A stretch of 64,000 bases of DNA from Olsenella sp. SW781 (GCF_012027725.1 NZ_SJOU01000002.1:124001-188000); one strand, 5' to 3'. Numbered from the stretch's first letter, positions 1-9,244 are shown. Made by a program: numbers and translations. The notes: generated by a model not told the origin, from the sequence alone.

Positions 1-881
1 TGGGCTGGCACCATCCCATCCTCACGGACTCCGGCGGCTTCCAGGTCTTCTCCCACGAGGAGTTCTTCAGGCTCTCGCGCGACGGCGTGCGCTTCCGGGC
101 GGTGGACTACGACGGCCGCTGGGTCGAGTGGTCGCCCGAGGAGAACATGGCGATCGCCCAGAAGCTCGGCGCCGACATCGTGATGCAGCTCGACCAGTGC
201 GTGGGCTACCCGGCGCCGCGCTCCAAGGTGGAGCGCTCCGTCGAGCTCTCGAGCCTGTGGGCCGAGCGCTGCTACGCGGCGCACACCCGACCCGACCAGG
301 CGCTCTTCGGCATCGTCCAGGGCGGCATGCACCTCGACCTGCGCCTGCGCTCCCTGCGCCACCTCGAGGAGATCGGCGACTTCCCCGGCTACGGCATCGG
401 CGGCTACTCGGTGGGGGAGGACCACGACACGATGTTCGAGTCCCTCGCGCCGCTCGTCTCCGAGCACATGCCGCGCAGCAAGCCGCGCTACCTCATGGGC
501 GTCGGCAACCCCACCACGCTCGTGCGCGGCGTCGCCTGCGGCGTGGACATGTTCGACTGCGTGCTGCCCACGCGCACGGCGCGCACCGGCTCCGCGTTCT
601 CGAGCGAGGGCCGCCTGAACTTCCGGCACGCCCGCTTCACCCACGACCACGGCCCGCTCGACCCGGCGTGCCCCTGCCCCACCTGCACCGGGGGCTTCTC
701 GCGCGCCTACCTGCACCACCTCGTGCGCCAGAAGGAGATGCTCGGCTCGATCCTCATCTCCCAGCACAACATCTACTACCTGCTCGACCTCATGCGCCGC
801 GCGCGCGAGGCCATCGTGGCGGGCACCTACGCCGCCTTCGTCGAGGACTGGATGGCGTCCCCGGCGGCGCGGGACTGGTAG
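1..881 (+). CDS. tgt: Queuine/preQ1 tRNA-guanine transglycosylase, 5' end outside window
   Basis: Exchanges guanine for a queuosine precursor at the wobble position of GUN-anticodon tRNAs. The reading frame is open from base 3, so the N-terminus lies upstream of the window. The first visible stretch carries the family motif DSGGFQ, which holds the general-base Asp. DMFDCVLPTR holds the nucleophilic Asp and the guanine-site segment. A C-terminal CPCPTC...H cluster is the structural zinc site. The C-terminus looks complete, ending in TAG. In many bacteria tgt is followed by yajC-secD-secF; here a SecD-like gene follows and the other two are absent. Identification is firm; only the start is missing. 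Confidence 0.97.
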   Translation, partial: GWHHPILTDSGGFQVFSHEEFFRLSRDGVRFRAVDYDGRWVEWSPEENMAIAQKLGADIVMQLDQCVGYPAPRSKVERSVELSSLWAERCYAAHTRPDQALFGIVQGGMHLDLRLRSLRHLEEIGDFPGYGIGGYSVGEDHDTMFESLAPLVSEHMPRSKPRYLMGVGNPTTLVRGVACGVDMFDCVLPTRTARTGSAFSSEGRLNFRHARFTHDHGPLDPACPCPTCTGGFSRAYLHHLVRQKEMLGSILISQHNIYYLLDLMRRAREAIVAGTYAAFVEDWMASPAARDW

Positions 882-994
882 GCGCAGGGAGGCCCCTCGC
901 CCGGCCGGCCGGCTTTCGGGGCGCCCCGCCCGTTGCGGTATGATTGTTCGGATTGACAGGGCGCTGAAGCGCCACCCAACCGAAGAGGCATGCC

Positions 995-2410
995 ATGAGA
1001 GACGAGAAGAACGGGAAGGGCGCCACGGGCGTCAGCCGCTGGGGAGCGGCGGCGGGCCCCGCGCCGAGGAGCAAGGCCGGGCAGGCGGGCCGTGGGGTCC
1101 CCTCCGACGCGCGGTCGCAGATTGCCGCACTGGCGGTGGCCGTCGTCCTTCTCGTCGCCTCCGTCCTTCTCGCCCTGCCCCCCGCCGAGGTCCTCGGCTG
1201 GGGCGTCGACTTCGCCGGGGGGACGTCCTACTCGTACCCGCTCGCCGATGGCGGCGCGGACTCCGCGGCGACCGCCGCCGCGGTCAGGTCGCGGCTCTCC
1301 GCGCTCGGCGTGCGCGGCGCGCGCGTCGGCTCGGGGGAGGGCGTGACCGTCGAGGTCCCCGCCGGGCAGGATGCCGCCGACGCCGTCGAGGTCGCCACGA
1401 GGCCGGGCAGGGTCGAGCTCGTCCGCCTCGACGCCATCTCGGACGCCGACGCGCTTGCGCGGGTGCAGGCGGGCGCATCCGGTGTGGCGCTCGCCGAGGG
1501 CAGCTACGAGGCGTTTCTCGACAACTCCTCCATCGCCTCCGTCCAACCGGTGAGGCTCTCCGCCTCCTCCGACCTCTACGGCATGCAGATCACCTTCACC
1601 TCCGAGGGCGCCGAGGCCTTCGCCGAGGTGACGTCCGAGCTCGCCCCCGTGGGTGGGCAGGTCGCGGTCGTCTTCGACGGCACCGTGGTCGCGGCGGCCG
1701 GGGTGAGCGACCCCATCACCGACGGCGTGGTCACCGTCTCCGCGGACCTCTCCCTCACGGACGCCGCGGGCATGCAGGCCGCGGTCAGGACCGGCGTGCT
1801 GCCGGCCGAGCTCGGCGAGGGGACCGTCGCGCCGCTCGCCGCGTCCGTCTCCGGCGCCGGCCTCCTCCGGGCGCTCGTCGTCGCGGGCGTCGTGGCGCTC
1901 GTTGTGCTCGTGGCGCTGCTCGCGACCATGCGCCTGCTCGGCCTCGTCGCGTACGCCGGCCTGGTCAGCGTCGCCGTGCTCGAGGTGGGCGGCCTCGCCG
2001 CGCTCTCCCGCGCCGGGCTCTTCGTGCCCACCGTCACGGCCTACGTCGTGGCCGCCATCGTCGTGTGCGCGGCCTTCCTCGAGCTGCTTCGCGTCCTCTG
2101 GCGCGTCCGCTCGTGCGTGCGCGGCGGCACCGACCCGCGCGACGCCGGGCGCGTCGCGCTGCGCCGCCTCGCGCGGGAGCTCGGCGTCATCGCGGTGGCG
2201 TTCGTGGCGGGCGGCATCGCGCTCTTCCTCCTCGTCCCCGAGGGCGGGCTCGCCTCCAACCCCGCGGGCCTCGCCTGGCCCGTCGCGGCCGTCGCCGGCG
2301 CGCTCGCGCTGCTGCTGGTCTGCCTGCCGCTCACGAGGGCCTGCTCCCGCGCCATGCGCGCGAACCCCGACGCCTGGGGCGTGGCGCCGCGCGACGAGGG
2401 CGACCGCTAG
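995..2410 (+). CDS. secD: SecD-like protein-export membrane protein (no SecF partner nearby)
   Basis: Predicted SecD-family protein of 471 aa, which would act at the SecYEG channel using the proton gradient. The first TM (about residues 44-62) is followed by the GVDFAGG-type signature of SecD/SecF. A periplasmic head spans about 70-285, and five more hydrophobic segments lie between about 288 and 450, giving the six-TM topology. The start is ATG with GAAGAGG seven bases upstream. The gene lies between tgt and recJ, as secD often does, but yajC and secF are missing and recJ begins directly after its stop codon. The sequence is divergent and Ala/Val-rich, so a specialised or lone SecD paralogue is possible. 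The family call is good; the exact role is uncertain. Confidence 0.72.
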   Translation: MRDEKNGKGATGVSRWGAAAGPAPRSKAGQAGRGVPSDARSQIAALAVAVVLLVASVLLALPPAEVLGWGVDFAGGTSYSYPLADGGADSAATAAAVRSRLSALGVRGARVGSGEGVTVEVPAGQDAADAVEVATRPGRVELVRLDAISDADALARVQAGASGVALAEGSYEAFLDNSSIASVQPVRLSASSDLYGMQITFTSEGAEAFAEVTSELAPVGGQVAVVFDGTVVAAAGVSDPITDGVVTVSADLSLTDAAGMQAAVRTGVLPAELGEGTVAPLAASVSGAGLLRALVVAGVVALVVLVALLATMRLLGLVAYAGLVSVAVLEVGGLAALSRAGLFVPTVTAYVVAAIVVCAAFLELLRVLWRVRSCVRGGTDPRDAGRVALRRLARELGVIAVAFVAGGIALFLLVPEGGLASNPAGLAWPVAAVAGALALLLVCLPLTRACSRAMRANPDAWGVAPRDEGDR

Positions 2411-5400
2411 ATGTCCGGCCTCGCCAACACCCGCCGCTGGGCGGTGCTCGCCCATGACCCGGCCGCCGAGCGCGCGCTCTCGGACGGCCTCGGCGTCAGC
2501 GCGCTCGTGGCCCGCGTCCTCGCGGCGCGCGGCGTGACCGACGTCGACGAGGCGCGCGCGTTCCTCACGCCCTCGCTCGAGCGGGACTGGGCGGACCCGC
2601 TGCTCATCCCGGGGATGGACGCCGCGGTCTCGCGCGTCGAGCGCGCGCTCGACGCCCACGAGGCGATCGCGGTCTTCGGGGACTTCGACGTCGACGGCAT
2701 GAGCTCGACCTGCCTGCTCACGCTCGCGCTCCGTCGCCTCGGCGCGGACGTCCACCCCTTCATCCCGCACCGCTTCGGCGAGGGGTACGGCCTCTCCCGC
2801 GAGGCGCTCGCCCGGGTGCGCGCGGCGTGCGACCCGGACCTCGTGGTGACCGTCGACAACGGCATCGCCGCCGCCCGCGAGGTCGCGTGGCTCGTGAGCG
2901 AGGGGATCGACGTGGTGGTGACCGACCACCACGAGCCCGCCGACCTCGTCCCCGAGGGCGTCCCCGTCACCGACCCCAAGCTCGACGAGGGCTGCCCCTC
3001 GCGCGACCTCGCGGGCGCCGGCGTCGCCCTCAAGCTCGTCTGCGAGCTCGGGCGCCGTCGCGGGGCCCCCGACCTCTGGCTCGAGTTCATCGACGTCGCC
3101 GCGCTCGGCACGCTCTCGGACATGATGCCGCTCTCGGGCGAGAACCGCGCGCTCGTGGCGGAGGGGATCGCGCGCATGCGGGAGACCTCGCGCCCCGGCC
3201 TCGTGGCCCTCGCGGCCACGGCGGGCGTCGACCTCGCGCAGGTCACGGCGGACGGCCTGCCGTTCTCCGTCATCCCGCGCCTCAACGCGGCGGGGCGCAT
3301 GGGCTCCACCGACGTGGCGCTCGAGCTGCTCCTCACCGACGACGTCTCCGAGGCGACGATCCTCGCCGGGAGGCTCGAGGCGATAAACGCCGAGCGCAAG
3401 GAGACCGAGTCCGCCCTCTCCGAGGAGGCGTTCGCCGAGGCGGAGCGCACCTATCGCGGCGGCCGGGCCGTCGTCGTGGCGGGGGAGGGCTGGCACGAGG
3501 GCGTCAAGGGCATCGTGGCATCGCGCCTCGTCAACCGCTATCACGTCCCCGCCATCGTCTTCTCCGTGACGGACGGCGTCGCGCGGGGATCGGGGCGCTC
3601 CGTGGGCTCCGTGGACCTCTTCCATGCCGTCGAGCAGTGCTCCGACGTGCTTGTGCGCTTCGGGGGGCACGCCGGCGCGGTGGGCGTGACCTGCGAGGCG
3701 TCCCGCGTCGACGAGTTCCGCGAGCGTCTGTGCCGCGCGCTCGGGGAGCTCCCCGACGAGCAGTTCGAGGACACGGGCGAGGTCACGGCCATCGTGCGGC
3801 TCGGGGAGCTCTCCGTCGAGAGCATCGCCTCGCTCGAGCTCCTCCAGCCCTTCGGCCAGGGCAACAAGAAGCCGCTTTTCGCCTCCGTGGGGGTGAGCAT
3901 GAGGAACCGCGCCCGCGTCGGGGCCGACGGCGCCCACGTGCGCTTCGTGGCCACCGACGGCGCGGGCTGCGTCCCGGCGATCATGTTCCGCGCGCCCGAC
4001 GCCGAGCGCGCCAGCTCCTGGGAGGGCGTCGTCGACCTCGTCTACGAGGCGGTCAACGAGACCTGGCAGGGCAGGACCAAGCCCAAGCTCATGGTGAGGG
4101 ACATCCTGTACCGCCTGCCCGACGCCCCCTCCCGGCCCGCGGTCCCCGACGGCGTGCTCGAGGCGCCCCCGGCGCCGGGCGACGACGCCGTGACCCCCGC
4201 GGCGGGCCGTCGCGCGGAGCTCGCGCGCCTCTCCTACGAGGACCTCACGGGGGCCCTCCGTCGCTCGCTCATCGGCGACGCGCCGCTGCTCCCCGCGCAG
4301 CGCGCCGCGCTCGACCGGCTCTCGGCCGGCCGCTCCTGCCTCGCCGTCATGGCGACGGGGCGGGGCAAGTCGCTCGTGTTCCACCTCCACGCCGCGCGCG
4401 AGGCCATCTCGCGCGGCAGGGCGAGCGTCTTCGTCTACCCGCTCCGCGCGCTTGTCGCCGACCAGGCCTTCCACCTGCGAGAGGGCCTTGCGGCGGACGG
4501 CGTCTCGGTGGAGGTGCTCACCGGGGAGACGCCCGCGGCCGAGCGCGCCCGCGTGCTCGCCGGGCTCGCGTCGGGCTCCGTCGACGTCGTGCTGACCACG
4601 CCCGAGTTTCTCGCCATCCACCGCGCCTCCTTCGCCGAGTCGCGGCGCGTCGGCTTCGTCGTCGTGGACGAGGCGCATCACGCCGGGCTCGCCAAGCCCG
4701 GAGACCGCGACGCCTACCTCGAGCTGCCCGCGGTCCTCGAGGAGCTCGGCCGTCCCGTGGCGCTCGCCGTGACGGCCACGGCGGCGCCGGACGTGGCGTC
4801 GCGCGTCTGCGAGCTGCTCTCCATAGGCCGCGCCGACGTGGTGGTCGACGATGCGTCCCGGACCAACCTCGCGATCGACGACTGCCGCGAGCTCAGGGAC
4901 CGCGACGCGGCCCTCGCCTCGATCGTGGCGCTCGGCGAGAAGACCATCGTCTACGTGAGCTCGCGGGACCAGGCGGTGTCGCTCGTGCGCGCCCTGCGCC
5001 ACCGCGTGCCCGAGCTCGCCCACCGCGTGGCCTTCTACCACGCCGGCCTCTCCCGCGACGCCCGCGGCCGCGTCGAGCGGGCGTTCCGCGCCGACGACCT
5101 GGCGTGCATCGTCTCCACGAGCGCCTTCGGCGAGGGGGTCAACCTCCCGGGCGTCCGCCACGTGGTGCTCTTCGGCCTGCCGCTCGGCGAGGTCGAGTTC
5201 AACCAGATGAGCGGCCGGGCCGGGCGAGACGGCGCGCCCGCCACGGTGCACGTGCTCTTCGGCTCGCGCGACGTCTACGCCGGCGAGCGCATCCTCTCGG
5301 CGGCCGCGCCGGCGCGCCCGCAGCTCGTGGCGCTCTACCGCGCCCTCTCGTCGCTCTATCGCTCCTGCGGCCCCATCGCCCTCGACGACGAGGGCATCGC

Positions 5401-5701
5401 CCGCGAGGCGTGCGCGCTCGAGCCGCGCGTCGCGCTCGACGCCTCGGAGGTCGCCTCCGGGCTCGCGGTCTTCTCGGAGCTCGGCTTCGCCTCCGTCACG
5501 GGCTGGGGCGACGCCCGCCGGGTCTCCATGGCCTCCTCTCCGGCGCGCATGGAGCTCTCCCAGTCCGCGTGCTACGCGGAGGGGCAGCGCGCCCAGCGCG
5601 CCTTCTCCGAGTTCTGCTCCTGGGCGCTCGAGGCGACCCCGGACGAGCTTCTCGCCCGCGTGAGCCGGCCCATCACGCCCGACTTCGGTATCATCGTGTG
5701 A
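2411..5701 (+). CDS. recJ: RecJ single-strand DNA exonuclease fused to a RecQ/SF2-type helicase
   Basis: A 1096-aa two-part enzyme. Residues 1 to about 580 are RecJ: DFDVDG (about 93-98), the DNG motif, DHHE (about 170) and the downstream DHHA1/OB parts (FGGHAG). Residues about 610-1000 are a superfamily 2 helicase with Walker A ATGRGKS (about 646), DEAH box VVDEAHH (about 752), TATAAPDV (motif III) and SGRAGRDG (motif VI). RecJ degrades 5' ends of single strands in recombinational repair and often works with RecQ, so the fusion joins both activities. The ATG follows the secD-like stop with no gap, implying translational coupling. There is no frameshift between the halves. The RQC and HRDC domains of classic RecQ are not obvious. 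Confidence 0.93.
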   Translation: MSGLANTRRWAVLAHDPAAERALSDGLGVSALVARVLAARGVTDVDEARAFLTPSLERDWADPLLIPGMDAAVSRVERALDAHEAIAVFGDFDVDGMSSTCLLTLALRRLGADVHPFIPHRFGEGYGLSREALARVRAACDPDLVVTVDNGIAAAREVAWLVSEGIDVVVTDHHEPADLVPEGVPVTDPKLDEGCPSRDLAGAGVALKLVCELGRRRGAPDLWLEFIDVAALGTLSDMMPLSGENRALVAEGIARMRETSRPGLVALAATAGVDLAQVTADGLPFSVIPRLNAAGRMGSTDVALELLLTDDVSEATILAGRLEAINAERKETESALSEEAFAEAERTYRGGRAVVVAGEGWHEGVKGIVASRLVNRYHVPAIVFSVTDGVARGSGRSVGSVDLFHAVEQCSDVLVRFGGHAGAVGVTCEASRVDEFRERLCRALGELPDEQFEDTGEVTAIVRLGELSVESIASLELLQPFGQGNKKPLFASVGVSMRNRARVGADGAHVRFVATDGAGCVPAIMFRAPDAERASSWEGVVDLVYEAVNETWQGRTKPKLMVRDILYRLPDAPSRPAVPDGVLEAPPAPGDDAVTPAAGRRAELARLSYEDLTGALRRSLIGDAPLLPAQRAALDRLSAGRSCLAVMATGRGKSLVFHLHAAREAISRGRASVFVYPLRALVADQAFHLREGLAADGVSVEVLTGETPAAERARVLAGLASGSVDVVLTTPEFLAIHRASFAESRRVGFVVVDEAHHAGLAKPGDRDAYLELPAVLEELGRPVALAVTATAAPDVASRVCELLSIGRADVVVDDASRTNLAIDDCRELRDRDAALASIVALGEKTIVYVSSRDQAVSLVRALRHRVPELAHRVAFYHAGLSRDARGRVERAFRADDLACIVSTSAFGEGVNLPGVRHVVLFGLPLGEVEFNQMSGRAGRDGAPATVHVLFGSRDVYAGERILSAAAPARPQLVALYRALSSLYRSCGPIALDDEGIAREACALEPRVALDASEVASGLAVFSELGFASVTGWGDARRVSMASSPARMELSQSACYAEGQRAQRAFSEFCSWALEATPDELLARVSRPITPDFGIIV

Positions 5702-5718
5702 GGGGAAGGAGGGGAGCC

Positions 5719-8082
5719 ATGAGCGCTAACGAGTACACGGCCGCCCCCACGGCGGCGCGAGACCCCAAGAGGGGGGTTCCCGACGCGGCGAACTATCGGC
5801 TGCTCCAGGCGGCGTGCGCGGCGTATCTCGACGAGGAGGGGAGCGAGAAGGTCGAGCGGGCCTATCGCTTCGCCGCCGAGTACCACCGCGACCAGCGCCG
5901 CCGCTCCGGCGAGCCCTACATCAACCACCCCGTCGAGGTGGCGCTCATCCTGGCGCACGACCTGCGCATGGACGAGGACACCATCTGTGCCGCGCTGCTC
6001 CACGACACGGTCGAGGACACCCCCGCGACCAAGGACGAGCTCGCCGAGCTCTTTGGGGCGACCGTCGCCGACCTCGTGGACGGCGTGACAAAGCTCACCT
6101 CCATCCAGGTCTCCTCGATGGACGAGAAGCAGGCCTGGAACCTCCGCAAGATGTTCCTCGCCATGAGCCGCGACATCCGCGTGGTCATCATCAAGCTCGC
6201 CGACCGCCTGCACAACATGCGCACGCTCGCGGCCCTGCCGCCCGACCGCCGCCAGTTCAAGGCGCGCGAGACCATGGACGTCTACGCCCCGCTCGCCGAC
6301 CGGCTCGGCATCTCGTCGGTGAAGTGGGAGCTCGAGGACCTGGCGTTCTTCTGGCTCGAGCCGGAGGAGTACCAGCGCGTGGCCCGCATGGTCCAGGACA
6401 GCCGCGCGCAGCGCGAGGACGACACCGAGGCCGCCATCAAGACGCTCGACGACGAGCTCAAGGCGGCCGGCCTCAGGAATTACCAGATCACGGGACGGCC
6501 GAAGCACCTTTGGAGCATCTACCAGAAGATGACCCGCAAGGGCCGCGAGTTCGCGGACATCTACGACCTCATCGCCCTGCGCGTGATCACCCAGACGGTG
6601 GGGGACTGCTACTCGGCGCTCGGCGCGGTGCACTCCCTGTGGAACCCGATGCCCGGCCGCTTCAAGGACTACATCGCCACGCCCAAGGCGAACCTCTACC
6701 AGAGCCTGCACACCACGGTCGTGGGCCCCGACGGAAAGCCCATAGAGATCCAGATCCGCACCGTGGAGATGCACGAGGCCTCCGAGTACGGCATCGCCGC
6801 CCACTGGCTCTACAAGAAGGAGGGCAACTCGCGCGGCCGCATGAGCGCCGAGGACCGCGCCATAGACTCCACGATCAACTGGATCCGCAAGACCCTCGAC
6901 TGGGCCGCCGAGGACGACATCGACGACCCGCACGAGTTCCTCGACAACCTGCGCGTGGACCTCTTCGAGCACGAGATCTTCGTCTTCACGCCCAAGGGCG
7001 AGGTCATGAGCCTGAGGCGTGACGCCACGCCGCTCGACTTCGCCTACGCCGTCCACACCGAGGTGGGCAACCACTGCGTGGGCGCCAAGGTAAACGGCTC
7101 GGTGGTGCCGCTCTCCTACAAGCTCAACATGGGCGACCGCGTGGAGATCCTCACCAACAAGAACGCCAAGCCGTCGCGCGACTGGATGCAGCTCGTGGCC
7201 ATGCCGTCGAGCCGCGCCAAGATCCGCAAGTACTTCTCCACCCAGACCAAGAACGACGACGCCGAGCAGGGCAGGACGGAGCTCGCCCACGAGCTGCGCA
7301 AGCGCGGCTACGGCATCTCCACGCGCCGCACGGTCAAGGCCATCGAGCGCGTCTGCGAGCACTTCGAGCTGAGGAGCCCGGAGGACCTCTTCGCCTGCGT
7401 CCACACCGGCAAGGTCTCGGTCAAGCAGGCGGCCAACCGCATCGAGGAGATCCTCGAGGAGGGCTCGCCCGAGCAGCTGGCCGCTGCCGCCGCCGAGGCG
7501 GAGCGCCACGCCGCCCACGAGCGGGCCATGTCCTCGGGCGCGCCGGTCATGAAGTCCTATGCGCTCACGCAGGCCACGCGCGGCAAGCGCCGCAAGAGCA
7601 ACTGCGGCGTGGTGGTCAAGGGCGACGCCGACCTCCTCGTGCACCTCGCCCACTGCTGCAACCCCGTGGCGGGAGACGAGATCGTGGGCTTCATCACGCG
7701 CGGCCGCGGCGTCTCCGTCCATCGCGCGAACTGCCCCAACGTGGCCGACCTCAAGCGCAACCCCGAGCGGATGATCGAGGTCGCCTGGGACACCTCGGGC
7801 GCCACCGAGTTCCGCGTGGAGATCGTCGTGGAGGCCACGGACCGCATGGGCCTGCTCAGGGACATCACCGTCGCCGTGGGCGACGCCGGGGCGAACATCC
7901 TCTCCGCTGCGACGCAGACCACGGCGCAGGGCGTGGCGCGGCTGCGCTTCCTCGTGGCGATCTCCGACGCGAGCCTGCTCGACGTCCTTCTCGCCGCCGT
8001 GAGCCGCGTCCCCTCGGTCTACGACGCCCGTCGCATCATGCCCGGCGAGGGCGCCAACCAGATGAAGCAGCGCGTGAAGTAG
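5719..8082 (+). CDS. rel: Bifunctional (p)ppGpp synthetase/hydrolase Rel
   Basis: Makes and breaks the alarmone (p)ppGpp, setting the stringent response. The protein has 787 aa with the usual order: HD hydrolase domain with NHPVEVA and HDTVED (about residues 94-99) and KLADRLHNMRT; synthetase domain (about 235-360, with RFKDYIATPK and YQSLHTTV); TGS domain from about 421 (FVFTPKGEV); and a C-terminal ACT domain from about 698. The intact HD residues argue for a bifunctional Rel rather than a synthetase-only RelA. The ATG at 5719 is preceded by a strong GAAGGAGGGG. A long open frame upstream is a shadow of recJ, so the RBS and homology decide the start. Confidence 0.97.
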   Translation: MSANEYTAAPTAARDPKRGVPDAANYRLLQAACAAYLDEEGSEKVERAYRFAAEYHRDQRRRSGEPYINHPVEVALILAHDLRMDEDTICAALLHDTVEDTPATKDELAELFGATVADLVDGVTKLTSIQVSSMDEKQAWNLRKMFLAMSRDIRVVIIKLADRLHNMRTLAALPPDRRQFKARETMDVYAPLADRLGISSVKWELEDLAFFWLEPEEYQRVARMVQDSRAQREDDTEAAIKTLDDELKAAGLRNYQITGRPKHLWSIYQKMTRKGREFADIYDLIALRVITQTVGDCYSALGAVHSLWNPMPGRFKDYIATPKANLYQSLHTTVVGPDGKPIEIQIRTVEMHEASEYGIAAHWLYKKEGNSRGRMSAEDRAIDSTINWIRKTLDWAAEDDIDDPHEFLDNLRVDLFEHEIFVFTPKGEVMSLRRDATPLDFAYAVHTEVGNHCVGAKVNGSVVPLSYKLNMGDRVEILTNKNAKPSRDWMQLVAMPSSRAKIRKYFSTQTKNDDAEQGRTELAHELRKRGYGISTRRTVKAIERVCEHFELRSPEDLFACVHTGKVSVKQAANRIEEILEEGSPEQLAAAAAEAERHAAHERAMSSGAPVMKSYALTQATRGKRRKSNCGVVVKGDADLLVHLAHCCNPVAGDEIVGFITRGRGVSVHRANCPNVADLKRNPERMIEVAWDTSGATEFRVEIVVEATDRMGLLRDITVAVGDAGANILSAATQTTAQGVARLRFLVAISDASLLDVLLAAVSRVPSVYDARRIMPGEGANQMKQRVK

Positions 8083-8103
8083 CGGGTGAGACGAAGGGGG
8101 CGG

Positions 8104-8212
8104 TGAGACAAAGGGGACGGGTTCTTTTGTCTCATTGGAGTACATGAGACAAAAGAACCCGTCCCCTTTGTCTCACGCGTCCCCCTTGTCTCGCCGTCCC
8201 CTTTGTCTCACC
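8104..8212. repeat. Family A REP-like palindrome (GAGACAAA word)
   Basis: Two arms, 8104-8135 and 8144-8175, are inverted copies of each other. Each arm is itself a small hairpin, beginning TGAGACAAA, carrying GGGGACGGG and ending TTTGTCTCA. Degenerate half units follow to about 8212. It lies between rel and the metallo-hydrolase gene and may also act as a terminator or mRNA-end structure. The same family occurs at 14553, 19014 and 19904, the last two flanking a RAYT transposase. Confidence 0.85.
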
Positions 8213-8230
8213 CTGTGAAGGAGGGCCGAG

Positions 8231-8866
8231 ATGGCCGAGAAGAACGACGAGCTGCGGCAGTTCGTGGTGACCCCGCTGCAGACCAACTGCTACGCGTACG
8301 TGAGCGCGGGGGAGTGCCTCGTGGTGGACCCCGGAGGATCCGGCGCGGCCGTGGCCGAGCACCTGAGCGACGTCCGTGTGACCTGCGTGGCTGCCACGCA
8401 CGGCCACGGCGACCACGTCGGCGGCGTGGCCGCCCTCGTCCGCGCGACGGGCGCCCCCTTCGCCATCCACGCGGCGGACGCCAAGCTTGCGGCCCGCGCC
8501 GGCGAGATGAGCGAGGTCGGCAGGAGCTACGACGAGAACGCCCCGGAGCCGAACGTCCTTCTTGCCGAGGGCGACGTCCTCTCCGTGGGGACCGCCACGT
8601 TCACCGTCATGGAGACGCCGGGCCACACGCCGGGCGGCGTGGTGCTCGTGGGCGGCGGCACGGCCGAGGGCGTGGCCTTCGTGGGTGATACGCTCTTTCC
8701 CGGCAGTCACGGTCGTACGGACTTGGCGGGCGGTGACGAGGGGCAGATCATGGCGTCGCTGCATCGGATGGCGCTGGAGATTCCGCCCGCGACCACGCTG
8801 CTCTGCGGTCACGGCCCGGCCACGACGATGGCCCGCGAGCTCGCCCAGAACCCGTTCCTGATGTAG
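8231..8866 (+). CDS. Metallo-beta-lactamase-fold hydrolase (glyoxalase II-like)
   Basis: A 211-aa cytoplasmic hydrolase of the glyoxalase II/YcbL type, which hydrolyses thioesters or related compounds with a dinuclear metal site. The metal motif HGHGDH is at about residues 57-62. Further ligands are in ETPGHTPGG, the Asp of FVGDTLF and the C-terminal His of CGHGPAT. No signal peptide is seen. The start ATG has GAAGGAGG about eight bases upstream. It follows rel, as a YcbL-like hydrolase does in several Gram-positive bacteria, but is separated from it by a palindromic repeat. The substrate cannot be told from sequence. Confidence 0.85.
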   Translation: MAEKNDELRQFVVTPLQTNCYAYVSAGECLVVDPGGSGAAVAEHLSDVRVTCVAATHGHGDHVGGVAALVRATGAPFAIHAADAKLAARAGEMSEVGRSYDENAPEPNVLLAEGDVLSVGTATFTVMETPGHTPGGVVLVGGGTAEGVAFVGDTLFPGSHGRTDLAGGDEGQIMASLHRMALEIPPATTLLCGHGPATTMARELAQNPFLM

Positions 8867-8917
8867 GAGCGCCGCGGGCGTGGCCCCGTCTCGGCGTTCC
8901 TTCCTGCCCCCGCACTC

Positions 8918-9040
8918 TTAGGTGAGCAAATTTCCGCAACTGTCTTGCATGGTTTTCCTAGGTGAGTCGCGTTTGCGCAGCTTGTGAGAGGAACATCTCC
9001 TTAGGTGAGCGGCGATGGTTCAAATAATGTGCTCACCTAA
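8918..9040 (+). repeat. T element 1: four-word TTAGGTGAG repeat (solo copy)
   Basis: Four copies of a nine to ten base word: TTAGGTGAGC at 8918, CTAGGTGAGTC at 8958, TTAGGTGAGC at 9001, and the inverted word GCTCACCTAA at 9031-9040. Start-to-start spacings are 40, 43 and 30 bases, matching the copies at 39454 and 40937 (reverse) and nearly matching 48825. The sequence between words is only loosely conserved. By its last segment (TGGTTCAA before the inverted word) it groups with the copy at 48825. No gene lies inside. Confidence 0.85.
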
Positions 9041-9042
9041 GT

Positions 9043-9102
9043 GGGAGGGCGCCATGCGGGAGGGCACCATGCGGGAGGGCACCATGCGGGAGGGCACCAT
9101 AC
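9043..9102. repeat. Four tandem copies of a 15-base unit
   Basis: Unit GGGAGGGCACCATGC, four times, with one difference in the first copy and one in the last. It starts directly after T element 1 and ends before tRNA-Leu. It is likely replication slippage; no function is visible. Confidence 0.85.
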
Positions 9103-9162
9103 CTGTTCATAGGGCGCCCGCGTCTGGGCAGGGCATCCATGTGAGGGGGTGGGCGAGGAAGG

Positions 9163-9244
9163 TGCCCGAGGCGGGGCTCGAACCCGCACGAGTTTCCCCA
9201 ACGGTTTTTGAGACCGTCGCGTCTGCCAATTCCGCCACTCGGGC
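9163..9244 (-). tRNA. tRNA-Leu (anticodon CAA)
   Basis: The minus strand folds as a class II tRNA of 82 bases: acceptor GCCCGAG pairs with CTCGGGC, the anticodon loop CTCAAAA gives CAA (reads UUG), there is a long variable arm, and a T loop GTTCGAG. CCA is not encoded. It stands alone, upstream of and opposite to ferritin. Confidence 0.95.

Noticed and set aside
827-5251. A 1474-codon open frame on the minus strand across secD and recJ
   Set aside because: It is a GC-rich shadow frame opposite well-recognised genes; composition (His/Gly/Arg/Glu runs) and lack of motifs mark it as non-coding.
8918-9040. T element as CRISPR or integron attC site
   Set aside because: Words are short, one is inverted, spacings are unequal, and no integrase or cas gene is present. 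The fixed but unequal spacing fits neither.
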